A stretch of DNA of 64,000 nt from Seriola aureovittata. Its lineage: Eukaryota; Chordata; Actinopteri; Carangiformes; Carangidae. Under the pieces are notes generated by a model. The model was given only the letters and a program-made list of their open reading frames with translations. It did no database searches and was not told the DNA's origin. The stretch covers positions 3,131,501 through 3,195,500 of the forward strand of contig NC_079368.1 in NCBI RefSeq assembly GCF_021018895.1, read 5' to 3'. A program made the position numbers and the translations under genes. Shown here piece by piece: positions 21,434 to 33,493 of the stretch (position 1 is the stretch's first letter; each line of letters starts with the position of its first letter).

Positions 21434-24400
21434 GTAATATCAAGGATCTATATTGTCTGACACATGCTTGGTATTTTAACCTGGGCACAGCAGGCTGTCT
21501 ATATTAATGTCAATCTGTGTTTTTGTTCCTTCAAGCTCCGGACCACAGAAATGCAGTGCCTGCATCAAAGAAGACTTATTTGAGGAACCCACCTCTATTC
21601 TCAAACAAGGTGGTGTAAGTATATTTTTACCTTTCATTGCATGTTTTTCCAGAGCTTCGCACAGTTACATTAAACACACAAACACAAATCCCTTAATTTG
21701 TTAAAATAATGAAGAGTTTGTCATTAGGGTCAGATTTCAGCTAGGTTTGGTATATAAATTTTGGGTTGTGGATGATGAGAGTCGAAGTTTTCTGGATAAG
21801 ATAAGATAATATAGTCCTTTATTAGTCCCACACTGGGGAAATTTGCAGTGTCACAGCAGTAAAAGTGGACAGTACAAGAAAGAAAAACTACAAAATGTCA
21901 AATAATTGATAATAATAAAATATGTACAATTCGATATTTACAAAAATTTACAAAATAGCAGCATAGTAAATGTATGTAATGATGAAAAATCCCTCAAAAT
22001 AATCCTGAAAGTCAGAACTGTAACGTCATAGTTATTGTTTGTTTTCAGATCGAATATGCTGGAGTGTCGACCCAACAACAAAATGTGTCCCTGCACTAAA
22101 ACTTTGTGACTGCACTGTAGGCGTATGAACTATCGTCCTGTGTCCCGAGAATGATCATATGTGCTGGAGAAATTAGAGCCAGGAGAGAAAAGTGAGCTCC
22201 AAGTAGCTTGACCCTCAGTAAACCAACGCAGAGTGTTTGTAACTCGACCGTTCAGACTGTAACTGAAGACACAAACCAGACGATACTGACGGCTAACTTC
22301 TTCTTTTCCATCCAGGCTTTCCCAGACAATGCAGCTCGGCGAGAAGTAGAGGCCTTGGCGGCTGTCTGTCCCAACGAGGGATGTACGTGGACGGGGACTA
22401 TCAAAGAATTTGAGGTGCATACTAATGCAACTTTAACAAGCGCTCCCATCACGAGTAATGTCTGTGCCACTGATCATATTTTGCTACTTCATCTCCACAT
22501 GTGCAAAATTACACTGATGAGCCCAGATGTGCTACATTACAGGTAAAAGGTTTGATAAACCATAAGCAAGTTTTCTTATAAATATTGATGTTATATTATA
22601 TTATAAATATTTGAAAGTCTATATAAATTGATGTGTTGAGTATCAGGTTAAAACACTTTACTAATTACTCAGTCCCTCCAACTATGAAAACGAGGTCACT
22701 ACTGAATGTACATGTACCTGTGGCTAACATTTACCACACAACATTTAAATACGACAAACTTTGGAATTGCCTGGGATCAGATTTCTCCTCCTTCAGCAGA
22801 GGATGTTACCTGTTCTGCATTTCAACCATATCCCAGACCAGTCTGCCCCAGTCAGTCAAGCCTCCTCCATCTTTACTGGGATTACTACTGTAAAGTAATT
22901 ATAGAATTTCAAATTGTTACTGAAAAGAAGTGATAAGTAATGTAATGTAATGTGTTACTGCCCAGCACTGCAGGTTGTTACATTAGGATAGCATTTTAGA
23001 AACTGTCTGTGTGCTCCTCTCTCCCCTCCATCACTTCCCTCCCATTTCATACAAACCTGTGGAATGAAAATAATAGTAAACAATCCATTTCCACACCTGT
23101 GTTCACCTAACAGGCCAACGATAACACTTTAGAGTATTTTACATATGTGAGGGGAAAATAATGAACCAAAAGCCATGTTCCCCATCACACTGCCGTACAC
23201 AAAGGTGGAGCTTAGGTGAGCATTACAACTTATCAATGTGTTTTTTTGACACTTGAAATTTAGCTCAGCTGCCCCCCATCTGTGGTAAATTCAGCTACTA
23301 CAACATTAGAGTGAATTAAAAAGTCAAGACATAAGCCCATGTTATGTCTCCATTCATTAGAAAAAAACTTTATAAGGTATTAATCTTATATCTGAAAACT
23401 CACTCACTCAGTCGTCACCTTGTCAGTGTTGTTTGTCATTGCAGTGACTTTCATAAAGTTTTATGGAAAAAAAAAGATGGCATTTTGCCAAGCTGAACTT
23501 GAATTATATTATGGCATTAGCATAACTTTATTGCATCAGATGTCAGATACATCCTTATACTTCCTACATTCACCACCTGGAAACCTACAGTCAGTGACAT
23601 CATCTAGTCAAAGGGACATTCAAGTTCAACAAACAGTAACTCAGCTTTAGAAAAAATGTTGAAAAGGTTTTTTTTCGTTGGGCGTCTGCAGGCCGGCCAT
23701 GAGGGCAACTGTGACTTCATGATCATCCTGTGTCCTTCCTGTAAAGAGCTGATGAGAGCCAACGAGCAGGAACGCCACAACGAGAGAGAGTGTCCAGAGA
23801 GGACGCTCAACTGCAAATACTGCAAAGAACCCTTCTTACTGAAGAACATCAAGGTCAGACTTCTCTGTGTTACTATGATCAAACACTGTCTTGTCTTTAG
23901 GGTGTGGTTCACGCTTTGTGATTTGTGAAAATATGGAGCTCCAATTGTACCCCACTGCTAACTCACTGAATCCATGGCAACATTACACTTCCTGTTTACA
24001 ACTTGTAACATCTCTTTTTTAAAAATATAATTCAAGTTTTTATTTATTTACTTAAATATACATAAACAGACAGTATTATCATCTTTGGGTATGGGATATT
24101 CAAAGGTCCATGGTAAATTACCGTTTTTTAAAACAACCAAAATTAATTAACATTTCACAATTAAAGTAGTGACCAAAAAAATGGTCCCAAGACATCTTAA
24201 AGTTTTCACCTTCATCACTGGCTTTAGCTGACATGTTCATATGATACTATCTCTAACACTGAGAGGAAGTACTTATCAATAATATCAGAGAATCACTCGG
24301 GGAGCCGTGATGACCTCTATGTACTGGACAAATCTGTTCCTCCAATAAGCGCAGTCTTGGTGATACATATATAATCAAGTGCACCCTACATCCCTACGTA

Positions 24401-27400
24401 TCCCAATACTTTTTCCCCAAAACGGGTAAACAAGTTTATAAACCCAAATTACATGTAAAAATGTTCCTACCTCTGTCTGACATTAAGTACAGGATTTTTA
24501 AAGCAGAGGCTGATTCAGATATTTGAAAAACTCTAATAATGATGTATCAGCTGATAGACAGCAGATATATTTTTTAACATAGCAAAAGGTAAACTTGAGC
24601 AACTATTGCTTTTTGGGGTAATTTAAAGCATTGCTTTATCCAGTTTTTCTAATAAACAGCACATTTGTATTTCTATCTGAAAGATGCAATTTTCCAACCT
24701 CTCTTGATGTTGCACTTTTAAAGCATCATCTTTAATGACGCAGGAAACTGATACTGAGAGTGAACGCTGCTGCAGAAATGAGAGGGAGGGGGTATTTCTT
24801 TTGTTTTTCCACCAGTCTAATAACGCCTCTGATATTATCAGTTGTAGCTGTTTGAATTGTGACAGTCAGACATTAACTATGGAAAACCAGTATAATATCA
24901 TAGGTGGAAATTGTGTGTCCAATGCACTGTAACTGTGTAACTGACTGTAACTGTACAATAATAATAATAATAATACATTTTATTTAAAGGCGCCTTTCTT
25001 GGCACTCAAGGACACCGTACACAGTTACACAAATTGAGATTAAAACACATTAAGAATGCAAGTCTTGGATATACTGTATTTGCTATTATGTCATTTAGGC
25101 AGAATGAGTATATCACTGTACATGAACGACTCCTCAGCTGTCTTCCACTGACAGGTCATAGCACTGGCTAATTTCATGGTTAATTAATGAACAGATAAAC
25201 TTTAAGCATGTGCTGTATAGCAGCTGCCAGCACTATAGTGATGAGGGAGAATATTATAGGACAGTTCACAGGACAGGTACTCCACTGTTGTGCTGCCATT
25301 TTACCAACAGTGGAGTCACAGTGCTCTCTAGTGGACAGACCATGCAATAGTAATATAAGTAAGAGTTACAAAATCCATTAAGGTTTTTTGTGATTGTTCA
25401 CACATTTATTGCACAGTTTGGCTCATTGTATCAAAACATTTCTGGAACAAAACCATACGCACCATCTGAATTACTCCAAAGCTGCAACAACACAAAACAC
25501 TGCTGTCTTTACAACTTTGTACATCTATTTAATTTGGTCATCCAGGCTTCACACAACACAGAAATAGAACATTTTCAGCAAACAGGTTTTTACAGAACAG
25601 CAGAATGTACAGGTTGTTCAGCAGCATCAACGTCCAGGACTCTGTAACAGAACATGTTTACACTCAACTGTAAATATGGTGAAAGTGACTCTGGTGTGAA
25701 AAACACACAGGATTACTCTCACACAAGGATGGGGCTGGGGGCGGTTGGGACAGACACCACCCCCAGAAAGGGTGAACTAGCAGGTCACATACTGCTTTGT
25801 CTGAATATGTGCATTGGCAACACTGCACAATCTACTGCCATTACTGTATTACTCTACAGCTCAGTGATACGGGCACATATTCATTGAGTGTCAATACACT
25901 CAAAGGTGCCGTCTAGTAGAAAGTTGCAGACCTGCTCTCCGGTCCAGATGTCTGTAATATGGATGCCACTGTGTAGTGACTGAGGTTGAACTGGCGTCTC
26001 CACTCAGCCTCCCTCAGTGTCAGCCCATGATTTCTAACCTGGTCCAACAAAGCATCTGAAATATGTGTCCGCCTGTTGCCAGGTCTTCTTTGTTCACTTT
26101 CTGCATAAGTGTTTTTAGGTGTGTATGTGTGTGGTGCCAAATCCAGGTGATTTTTACAGTTTGAAAAAGAAGTGTTTTCCCAATGATTGCTAGATTTAAG
26201 TTTTGAACAAAGACTCTAATGTAAGAAAGAGTGTGTAGTGTTTTTGCAAGTGTGTGTTGTAGAATTGAAAACAAACTGAAAAGCAGAAAACGTGTTTGTA
26301 CATTTGGTTCCTTTGTTTAAGGCATGATTTCAAAAGTTAAGGTTTTAATGCATTCACTTTTAGTGTGTAATGTAGCTAAAAGTGTAATGTGAAGTTTTCC
26401 ATTGTTGCATTGTCAATCTAATATCTTTTAGATATTAACGAAATCTCAGATTGTTTCTTACATCCCTGTAACACTGACACTCTCCTGTATCCATTTATAT
26501 ACAAAGGAACATATAGACAAAAAAGTGTATGGGTAAACTTTGCAAACTTTATACCTCAACACATATTTGGTAAAATGATGTTCATAAAAAAAAAAAAAAA
26601 AAAAAATAAAGAACTTTTTTTTATATTTAGAACTGAATTAGTAGCAGAAGAAAAAGTGCTTGAAAAGTGAAAGAGGCTGAGTGTTTGCCAACTGCACTAC
26701 AATGTGACATTGATTTTATTGGGAACTAACTTTACTTCCTGTTTTCTTTTTAGGCTCATGATGAAATCTGTCCAAAGTACCCAATGATTTGTGAAGGTTG
26801 TGCAAAGAAAAAGATCCCCAGAGAAAAGGTATCACAGATATTCATTCCAAGTGAATGTTCATAATTCTGTTAGATTGATCTCATTAACCATTCAGCTAGG
26901 GATCAAATTCCTCAGCGTTTCTATAGATCATTAGCTTCTTTCTTTTTTTTTGTTTTGCAGTATGTGGACCATATTAAGTTCTGCAGTAAATTTAAAGCAC
27001 CATGCAGATTTCATGTTGTTGGCTGCGATACGTCTGTAAGTAGAGATTTTTGTCATAATTTGCTATATATATATATACATCTACATATATGTAACACTGG
27101 CTGATGTAATAACTACAGGATCATTTAATAAGTAGTAAAACTCAGCAAAAATACAGAGAGATACAGTAATTCAATTTTCAGACTGATGTTTTATCTAGAA
27201 AGGGTAAAGTGTACAAATAACATGATTTGCTCTGATATATTATGGGAAAATTAAATTACATCATTTTAATAAAGAAAGGATGTTTTTGTTTTTGAACCAT
27301 TTATAGGAACATTATGGTCTGGGTATCATCGGATAATCCCTAATTCATTTTTAATTTAAAAATGACATTTTAAAACCAGAATGTAAAAAAACTTTTTTGG

Positions 27401-30400
27401 TGTCAGAATCAAAAATGAAAAACCAATCAAAATGGTCTGTTTTTGGTTTTTGACAATTCCTTTTATCATTATTTAGTTTGAAACCAAAAACCAAATTCAT
27501 ATGGTTTAAATGATTTTTAGTTCTAAGACAAAATTGAAATTGAAATTCAAAATCAAATCAAATTCAAATAGACAGACCAATTTTGTTTTTTGGAAAGTTA
27601 ATTTTTCCATTTCTCATTTGGCAGAGACAGTAGATAGGTGGACAGACGGGAAGAGGAAGTGAAGTGTAAAAAAGTCAAACTAAAAGCCAACAGGACATGA
27701 ACCGAAATCCACCGACCATTTAATTGGTTTTTCGTTTTTTGATTCTGATTCTGGTTTTAATTCTGGACGGATTATCCGATCATACACAGACTATTAGCAA
27801 AGTTTTACATTATTGAACAGCTTTACAGAATTGGTTGCTACACCTGTGAATGGATCTTGTGTTACTGCGTGTGAAGCCCATGTTTGTATATATGCACAAT
27901 GCCTATGTAAAGTTTTCACCTATCTTGAACTCCTTCATGTGTTACTTAACACCTGAGATGGGTGTGGTTTGGCTTTTTGACACTGATGAACAGAAAGAGT
28001 GAAAACAAATTAGATCAGTTCGTGGAAACTTCAGTACAAATATGAAACATAAATTTGACTCCACCCCCCCCCCCCCCCCCCTCTGTATTTTGTAGAAGCA
28101 CCTTTGGTGGCAGTAACAGTTTTAAAAGAGTATTCTTCCAGTTTAACATTGGCCTCCCTTTGACATTGTTAGACTCTCTGTGGACAGTTTTTTTTTTTAT
28201 TCCACACATTTTTCTTCCTTGTCCAAATTTGGTGCCTACATTACCAACAATGCATCTTGATAGCCGGCAGTTTTGCTCAGAGATCTGGGTGTGTTATTCT
28301 ATGGTAGCAGCTAATGTAGCCCAGCCCCTGTAGCCTGCAGCAGAGGCGTCTTTTTAACCCCCACGTTGTTACTTTTCCAGCTTGTAATCTTCAGACCCAA
28401 TCATGTTTGTGTGTTTGTTGTTATAAGTCAAAAATGGCTCTGACCTACATCTCCAATCTGCTTTCATTGATATTTGCTAACTGGAAAAGTATGTAAACCT
28501 GAAGAGTTCATACTTTTCTAACCAACCTGTTTTCATTATGAAGAAGGCCAATATAACGATCTGTGTGTTATTAATTAAAATACTGTAGATTGTGTTTTTT
28601 TATAATTGTAACTTAGATGAAGATCTGACCAAATTTGCAAAAGGTTCACCTTCTGTTTCTTGCCACCGTCACATTGACTTGAGGGCATGTGTAAGACTCT
28701 GAAATAAACACTAGCCCAGACGTCATGTGAGCTTTAAAAACTAGTTCTTTAAGTAAACCACAGCCCCTCAGTTTTCAAGCACTACCTTCTCTAGCAAGAT
28801 GTGCTGACCTCACTGTACTCAGAGGGATGTACTGTGCCTTTCTTCATGCAATTTCATTTTTATTATTCCAGATTAGTTTGGCCATTCTGTAGTTTTTGAC
28901 CAGAAACTGTCGGACCACCAGGTGTATTTAACCTTAGATTAATCACATACTCTAGTCTCCATTCAACTTAATTTGGGACTTGCAAAAACATGCCATAAAA
29001 GTAAAGGTTGTGAATATCTGTGGTTTATATTTGTACTTAATTTATGAGATCTGTTTTCACTTTACTTGACATCAAGTCATTTTTCTGTTGCTCAGTATCA
29101 GTGAGGATAAACAAAAACCATGAAAAAACTGTAGGATAAATACTTTGTATAGTATATGAATCCATTATTAGCTTTATTATTTCTTTTCTGTGTGCTTTTA
29201 CTATTCTTCTGTTCACACACATCATTAAGATGGCATTTCTGCTGACATGTACATAGTGGATAAGGACTGTTCTCTCTGTGTTCTTAATGTGTCTCTGCTT
29301 GTATCTTTCTTTGACTTGAAGGTGGAGAAAGAGAAGATTCATGACCATGAGCGCCAGTGTTCCTACGAACACCTCAACCTGCTCCTGCATTTCATCATGG
29401 GCATCAAGGTGAGCCTGGAAAGCCTGCAGCCCCAGAGCCTGGAGGTCGCCAGCCACAAGCTGCAGGAGCTCCACCAGTCCCTCAGGGACCTGGAGCAGAA
29501 GATGAGCCAGCTGGGTGGAGGGGGGGGTGCAGCTCCTGTGCAGGGTGCGTGCGCCCCGACCCTGGCCACCTCCTTCACCCCGCTGCCCAGCGCCATGGGC
29601 GCGGCCCTGGAGTTACAGCTCCAGAGTGAAAAGACCAAAGTGGCGGAGCTGAGCCGGCGCTGCCAGGAGCTGGAGCTCAAAGTGAGCACGTTCGAGAACA
29701 TCGTGTGCGTCCTCAACCGAGAGATGGAGCGTTCCTGCACCACCATGGAGGCCTACAACCGCCAACACCGACTGGACCAGGACAAGATCGAGATCCTCAA
29801 CAACAAGGTGACAAAATGACACATGAGCTCTGAAAACCACTGGTCTGATGAAAATCACAGTGGAGCTGCAAAGTGTGACACTGAAAGGAGACAAATGCGC
29901 CTCCTCAAACATATCACACAGGGATGGTTTATCATATTTTTAGTGTCTGCTTTAATTTCAAGTTGTGATGCTGTTGGAATCAAAAACAGCTTCATTTTGC
30001 TACTTAAGGTGCGTTCAGTGAATCTGAGCTGTGTGTCACAGACACTGCTGGTGCAGGGCTTGATGAATGAAACAGACTAGACTAGAAAACATGATTGGGC
30101 ATGAAGAATTCATTCAAGAAGTCATTAAATCCAAAATGTTGCTAAATGTTTGCCTTTTTGAAAATGAACTGTTTACTGTAGTATGTGCGTGCTGGTCACT
30201 GTCCGGGTGCTGCACTGTGCCCTCGCACTTCTATCAACATAGAGTTATTAACTAACTCATCCATTTTTGATCTTTGTTAAGCACTTCTCATTGGTGGAAT
30301 GTAAAAGTGGTGATTTTTATGTGAATTTTTTTCCCACCCAACCCTTATTGTTAAGACACCACAAATGAAAATATACTCACTATCATCTATGAGTCTGTCA

Positions 30401-33400
30401 AAGGTCCCAGTCATTCCATCCTGTTTTTTTTTTTCACAATATAAATTTTCTCATTATATTTAACTCCATAGAATCATTGCGAAAAGCTTCATCAGATGTT
30501 TGCTCATCACATTACACTGCAACACTCAGGGAAGGTCAGTTTGGTTGGAACTGAAAACTCAAAGACAGCGCGTCACATTAAACAAACCGCCTTGTTCACG
30601 TGTCGCTGTGCTGCAGGTTCGTCAGCTGGAGAGGACGGTGAGTCTCAGAGACCTGTCCATCGTGGAGATGGAGGGGAAAATGAGGGAGATGTCTGCGGCC
30701 ACGTACGACGGCATCTTTGTCTGGAAGATCTCAGATTTCACCAAGAAGAGACAGGACGCCGTGGCCGGCCGTGCCCCCGCTATGTTCTCTCCTGGTAACA
30801 GCTTCACACGATGGATAACATCTTGATTTATAATCCAGACAATGATGAGCTGTCTGTCTGATAAGCAGTGAATAACAGACATGATTTTACTTCATTGGTG
30901 TTTTCCAGCCTTTTATACCAGTAAATACGGCTACAAGATGTGCCTGCGGATCTACCTGAACGGCGATGGGACCGGCCGCGGCACCCACCTGTCTCTGTTC
31001 TTTGTGGTGATGAGAGGACACAGCGACGCACTCCTCAAGTGGCCTTTTAATCAGAAGGTAACACTCAAAATTAATGTTACTGTATGACTAATTGTTTTTG
31101 AAATTAATACATTCATAAAACTAATGCTAGAAGTTTATTATTCAACATAGTTTAATGCGCTGTACTAGGAATGCCCCGATCACGTTTTTTTTTGCCACCG
31201 ATACGATCATGTACGAGTGAGATCGGCCGATACAGATCACTTTTAGCAGACATTGCAGGGCTCCAAACTGCAACACATATGCAACTATTTTTTGTGAGTG
31301 TGTGAGTTAAAATAACACATGCAACGCTGTGTTGGTGCCCCACATTTGCTGTGTTGTAGCTGAAAGTTTGTTTTTTTCCCCTTCACTGGCTCCATCTCTC
31401 TGACTACCTGAGCTTTCATCAGAATGCAGGTGCACACAGGGACAGACAGAGACACTGGGCTAACTCCGTACCTGTGGTTGCAGTATAATAGCAATGTTGT
31501 ACCTGGCTGCTCCGTCCCCTTCCACATCATTCCATCATATTACACTAATATTTCACTAATATTACTAATATATACTCTCCCAGTAAACCTAATAGCATAT
31601 GAGTAGCATACATAGTCTCTAACAGCGCAAATAGCACAATTTTACACTGTAAAATAATTTTTTTTGAGTTTAAGGTCGCTGCGTGATAGGACGATGACAG
31701 ACAAGACAGAGAAACACTGAGTTCTTCAGACCATCAGAGCAAAGCGAGAAATATCCATAAATCTCTTATTGTAATTTATTCCCTTTCTGCTGCTTCTCTC
31801 GTGCCATGTGTACACAGACAGGTGTGTGATCGAGTTACTATGGTTACCGCGACTCTGTGTCTCTGTCATTCTGAAACTTTGTCATGATTCAGTAACAGGT
31901 TTTTAGGTTAGTATGCTTTTATAAAAACCATAATGTAATTTTGTACCTCATTATTGAAATGTAGTGATATAATTTTATATTTTTGTTTAACATAATTGAA
32001 GAAGAGGAAGCCTCAGAGCCTCCTTCATGAAGAAATAGGCTGTATTTAAAAAAGGAGCGACTAAATCATGGCTGCAACCAGTGAAAAAGTTAGTCTGGAG
32101 CCCTGCATTGCACATGGCGTACATTATATCACTCTCGCACACTTTGTAAAAGTTCCACGCGGCCGACATGTTGTTTTGTTTTGTGGCCTGTCCTGTCCTG
32201 CACCGGCACAGTGAACAAGGTGGGATGTGGGACTACACTAGTATTATCCACAGATCATCAGTTTTAAGATGATCTGTGACTAGGAGCATAATTTGCAGAT
32301 CTACCGTTCAAGTATTTTTAATGAAAATCGATGAATCATGATCAGGGACCGATCAATCGGGGCATCCCTACACTGTACTTTTGGCGTCTTTTAGCTAACA
32401 TATTTCCTCAAATAAAAAAAGCTGGGTCTCCAATAATGGCCACTGGTGTGGTCAACAACAACAAATAAATACTGGCTGGGAAAAAAACAAGGGTGGAGAA
32501 ATGTCTGGTGCCTGTTATATAATGTGCACACCAGTTAAGAATAATGTATATTTCTACTGCTTTTATTTAATAAATTCAACAATATAATCATGCTTTTTTC
32601 AACAAGTTGCTGTTCTGGATTACTCATCTAAAGTTTTTGATTCATTCATTGTGATCCACTTTAACCTTTCACCTTTAATCCCATCTGGCTATTATTCGTA
32701 TGGCATGCCTGCAAATGTTTCACAATAAAAGCCCTGTTAAGAAATGAAGTGGTTTCTGTCCACTGAAACATTGTAGGGCTTTTACTTTGAAACAGGAAGT
32801 GTTGATTTGAGTTGAGTTGTCATCGTACTAACAGCGTAATGTAGTAACTTTACAAAGAAAACAAGAGCAGTCATCTAAAACCAATTATACTCAGACAGAG
32901 GGAGGTGGAAATACAGACCTGCCTCAAATAAAGGCCTGTCACCATCGAATGTCGAGGTAAATAAAAACATCGCCCTCTTTTTGAGGAAATACAGCATTTT
33001 TATTTTTAAATGATTTTAACTCCTAAAGCACCATGATGTTTTGCTCTGCTGTATTATTCGGATTTACGTCCTTAGTGGGGTTTTAAACCAAAATGTATTT
33101 AATCAATTGATTTACCTTTTCTATGATGTATTATTAATTTGAATACATTGTTAATCATATTATAACCAACCCCTTAAAGTGTCATCGTGCTAAAACTGGA
33201 TGTGCTTTAGTGGCTCAGCTGCAGTTTTCCTGTCAGAGCAGATGTAAGGCTAGACTCGTAACATCTGTACCCAGGTCACCCTAATGCTGCTTGACCAGAA
33301 CAACAGGGAGCACATAATCGACGCCTTCCGGCCCGACATCTCCTCCTCGTCCTTCCAGAGGCCCGTCAGTGATATGAACATCGCCAGCGGCTGTCCACTC

Positions 33401-33493
33401 TTCTGTTCGCTCTCCAAACTGGACTCTAAAAACTCCTACATACGAGATGACACCATATTCATCAAGGCCATCGTAGACCTCACTGGACTCTAG
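18185..33493 (+). CDS. traf2: TNF receptor-associated factor 2 (TRAF2), complete, 10 coding exons
   Basis: TRAF2 is a cytoplasmic adaptor and RING protein that links TNF-receptor family members to NF-kB and JNK signalling and recruits cIAP1/2. Exons: 18185-18372, 21536-21614, 22316-22414, 23692-23853, 26754-26828, 26961-27035, 29322-29807, 30617-30794, 30909-31057, 33275-33493. Every border is AG/GT and phases join cleanly, giving 569 residues. The ATG has an adenine at -3 and a G at +4. The RING uses C34, C37, C49, H51, C54, C57, C69, C72. TRAF-type zinc fingers follow at about 110-240, a coiled coil at 255-415, and the MATH/TRAF-C domain from Y418 to the C-terminal IVDLTGL. The segment ENIVCVLNRE (351-360), matching the mammalian cIAP-binding region, is intact. 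The protein is longer than the mammalian form (about 500 residues), mainly because of exon 7. Fish often carry two traf2 paralogues, and I cannot say which this is. Confidence 0.95.
19200..19660 (+). repeat. Dispersed fish repeat, same family as 56940-57690
   Basis: It opens with ATTTATTGGTATAGCACTTTT followed by ACAAAGTGCTTC. It then carries a segment resembling the family's GTTCCATAGTTGAGG and AAAGCCCCGGCTC stretches. The 56940-57690 unit has the parallel order (TTTATTTATATAGCACTTTT, ACAAAGTTCTTCAC, GGGAGAGAGGTCCAGAG). No intact coding sequence. It lies in traf2 intron 1. Confidence 0.65.
19702..19780. repeat. Compound microsatellite (AT)n then (TATG)n
   Basis: About twenty AT units (19702-19743) pass directly into a TATG run (19745-19778). 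Confidence 0.95.
19975..20870 (+). mobile_element. Decayed Tc1-like transposon
   Basis: The DNA follows the fish Tc1-like transposase gene in order: AAACCAAGCCATGAAATCC near the start, GGGCCTCATTCAGGGATGTG, GATGGGAGAACCTGCCAGA, AAGCATGGTGGTTGCGGC, then the AAAACACTTTCACTTTGACA end region. Stops, deletions and frameshifts disable it. Its terminal inverted repeats are not clearly preserved. It lies in traf2 intron 1. Confidence 0.8.
21391..21433. repeat. Microsatellite (GAT)n
   Basis: Fourteen GAT units, about 100 bases ahead of traf2 exon 2. They produce a spurious poly-Asp frame on the plus strand and poly-Ser on the minus strand. Confidence 0.96.
21793..21985 (-). mobile_element. LINE 3' tail, reverse orientation
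   Basis: On the minus strand the sequence reads AATTTCCCCAGTGTGGGACT, then AATAAAGGACTAT and a TTATC-type tail, the 3' end of a fish LINE. The GATAAGATAAGATAA tail (21796-21811) marks the insertion end. It lies in traf2 intron 2. Confidence 0.65.
24955..25050. repeat. Short dispersed repeat with (AAT)n
   Basis: An AATAATAAT run leads into ACATTTTATTTAAAGGCGCC and TTGGCACTCAAGGACACCG, a phrase common at LINE-derived repeat ends in fish. It lies in traf2 intron 4. Confidence 0.5.
25913..26140 (-). pseudogene. Transposase N-terminal (helix-turn-helix) remnant
   Basis: The minus-strand frame encodes RRPGNRRTHISDALLDQVRN, then HGLTLREAEWRRQFNLSHYT and VASILQTSG. This resembles the HTH start of a DDE transposase of the IS630/Tc1 superfamily found in many fish copies. 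It is short, with no catalytic part nearby. The identification is by resemblance only. It lies in traf2 intron 4. Confidence 0.5.
27317..27791. mobile_element. MITE with 23-bp terminal inverted repeats
   Basis: The left end begins GTCTGGGTATCATCGGATAA and the right end is its near-perfect complement (21 of 23 bases). The 475-bp interior is AT-rich with repeated AAAACCAAAA-type words and no coding frame. A related, partly deleted copy lies at 43163-43350. It lies in traf2 intron 6. Confidence 0.8.
28064..28081. repeat. Poly-C tract
   Basis: Eighteen consecutive C residues in traf2 intron 6. Its length is prone to sequencing error. Confidence 0.95.
29322..29807 (+). other. traf2: traf2 exon 7, long GC-rich exon with a lineage-specific linker
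   Basis: This 486-nt exon encodes residues 227-388. It opens with the end of the zinc-finger region (HDHERQC). A helical stretch follows to about 290, then a Gly/Ala/Pro-rich linker (about 291-321, beginning GGGGGAAPVQGA) and a second helical stretch. It ends with the conserved cIAP-binding and coiled-coil segment. Compared with mammalian TRAF2 recalled from memory, about 65 residues between the zinc fingers and ENIVCVLNRE are extra. The frame stays open and the exon is much more GC-rich than its surroundings. Confidence 0.88.
30617..33493 (+). other. traf2: traf2 exons 8-10, encoding the end of the coiled coil and the MATH/TRAF-C domain
   Basis: Exon 8 (30617-30794) begins VRQLERTVSL and enters the MATH domain at YDGIFVWKISDF. 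Exon 9 (30909-31057) encodes AFYTSKYGYKMCLRIYLNGD. Exon 10 (33275-33493) encodes VTLMLLDQNNREH through SGCPLFC to the stop at 33491-33493. These are the receptor-peptide-binding surfaces of TRAF2 and look intact. Intron 9 (31058-33274) contains a hAT-type element. Confidence 0.94.
31166..32370. mobile_element. Non-autonomous hAT-type transposon with 8-bp target-site duplication
   Basis: The ends are inverted: TAGGAATGCCCCGATC on the left and GATCAATCGGGGCATCCCTA on the right. The flanking octamers CGCTGTAC (31158-31165) and CACTGTAC (32371-32378) match at seven of eight positions, as expected for hAT elements. The 1,205-bp interior has no transposase frame. It lies in traf2 intron 9. Confidence 0.83.

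Larger units (their letters stand above)
18185..21614 (+). other. traf2: traf2 exons 1-2, encoding the RING finger
   Basis: Exon 1 (18185-18372) ends after two bases of a serine codon, and exon 2 (21536-21614) supplies the third base, giving IVSSGPQKCSAC. All eight zinc ligands are present, six from exon 1 and two from exon 2. In mammals this RING has little E3 activity of its own and mainly positions cIAP1/2. The 3.2-kb intron between holds AT and TATG microsatellites, a dispersed repeat, a decayed Tc1 copy and a GAT repeat. Confidence 0.92.
22316..27035 (+). other. traf2: traf2 exons 3-6, encoding TRAF-type zinc fingers
   Basis: Four phase-0 exons (22316-22414, 23692-23853, 26754-26828, 26961-27035) encode residues 90-226. 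They carry spaced Cys/His pairs such as CPNEGC, CPSCKELM, CKYC, CPKYPMICEGC and CRFHVVGC. Exons 5 and 6 are each exactly 75 nt and symmetrical, so either could be skipped without a frameshift. The family alignment from memory (AFPDNAARREVE, KKKIPREK) is close to mammalian TRAF2. Confidence 0.92.

Noticed and set aside
21297..21507. Poly-Asp and poly-Ser open frames
   Set aside because: They come from the GAT repeat just ahead of traf2 exon 2.
29363..29912. Minus-strand frames of 99-127 codons opposite traf2 exon 7
   Set aside because: They are shadows created by the GC-rich coding exon; the plus frame matches TRAF2 and the antisense frames match nothing.
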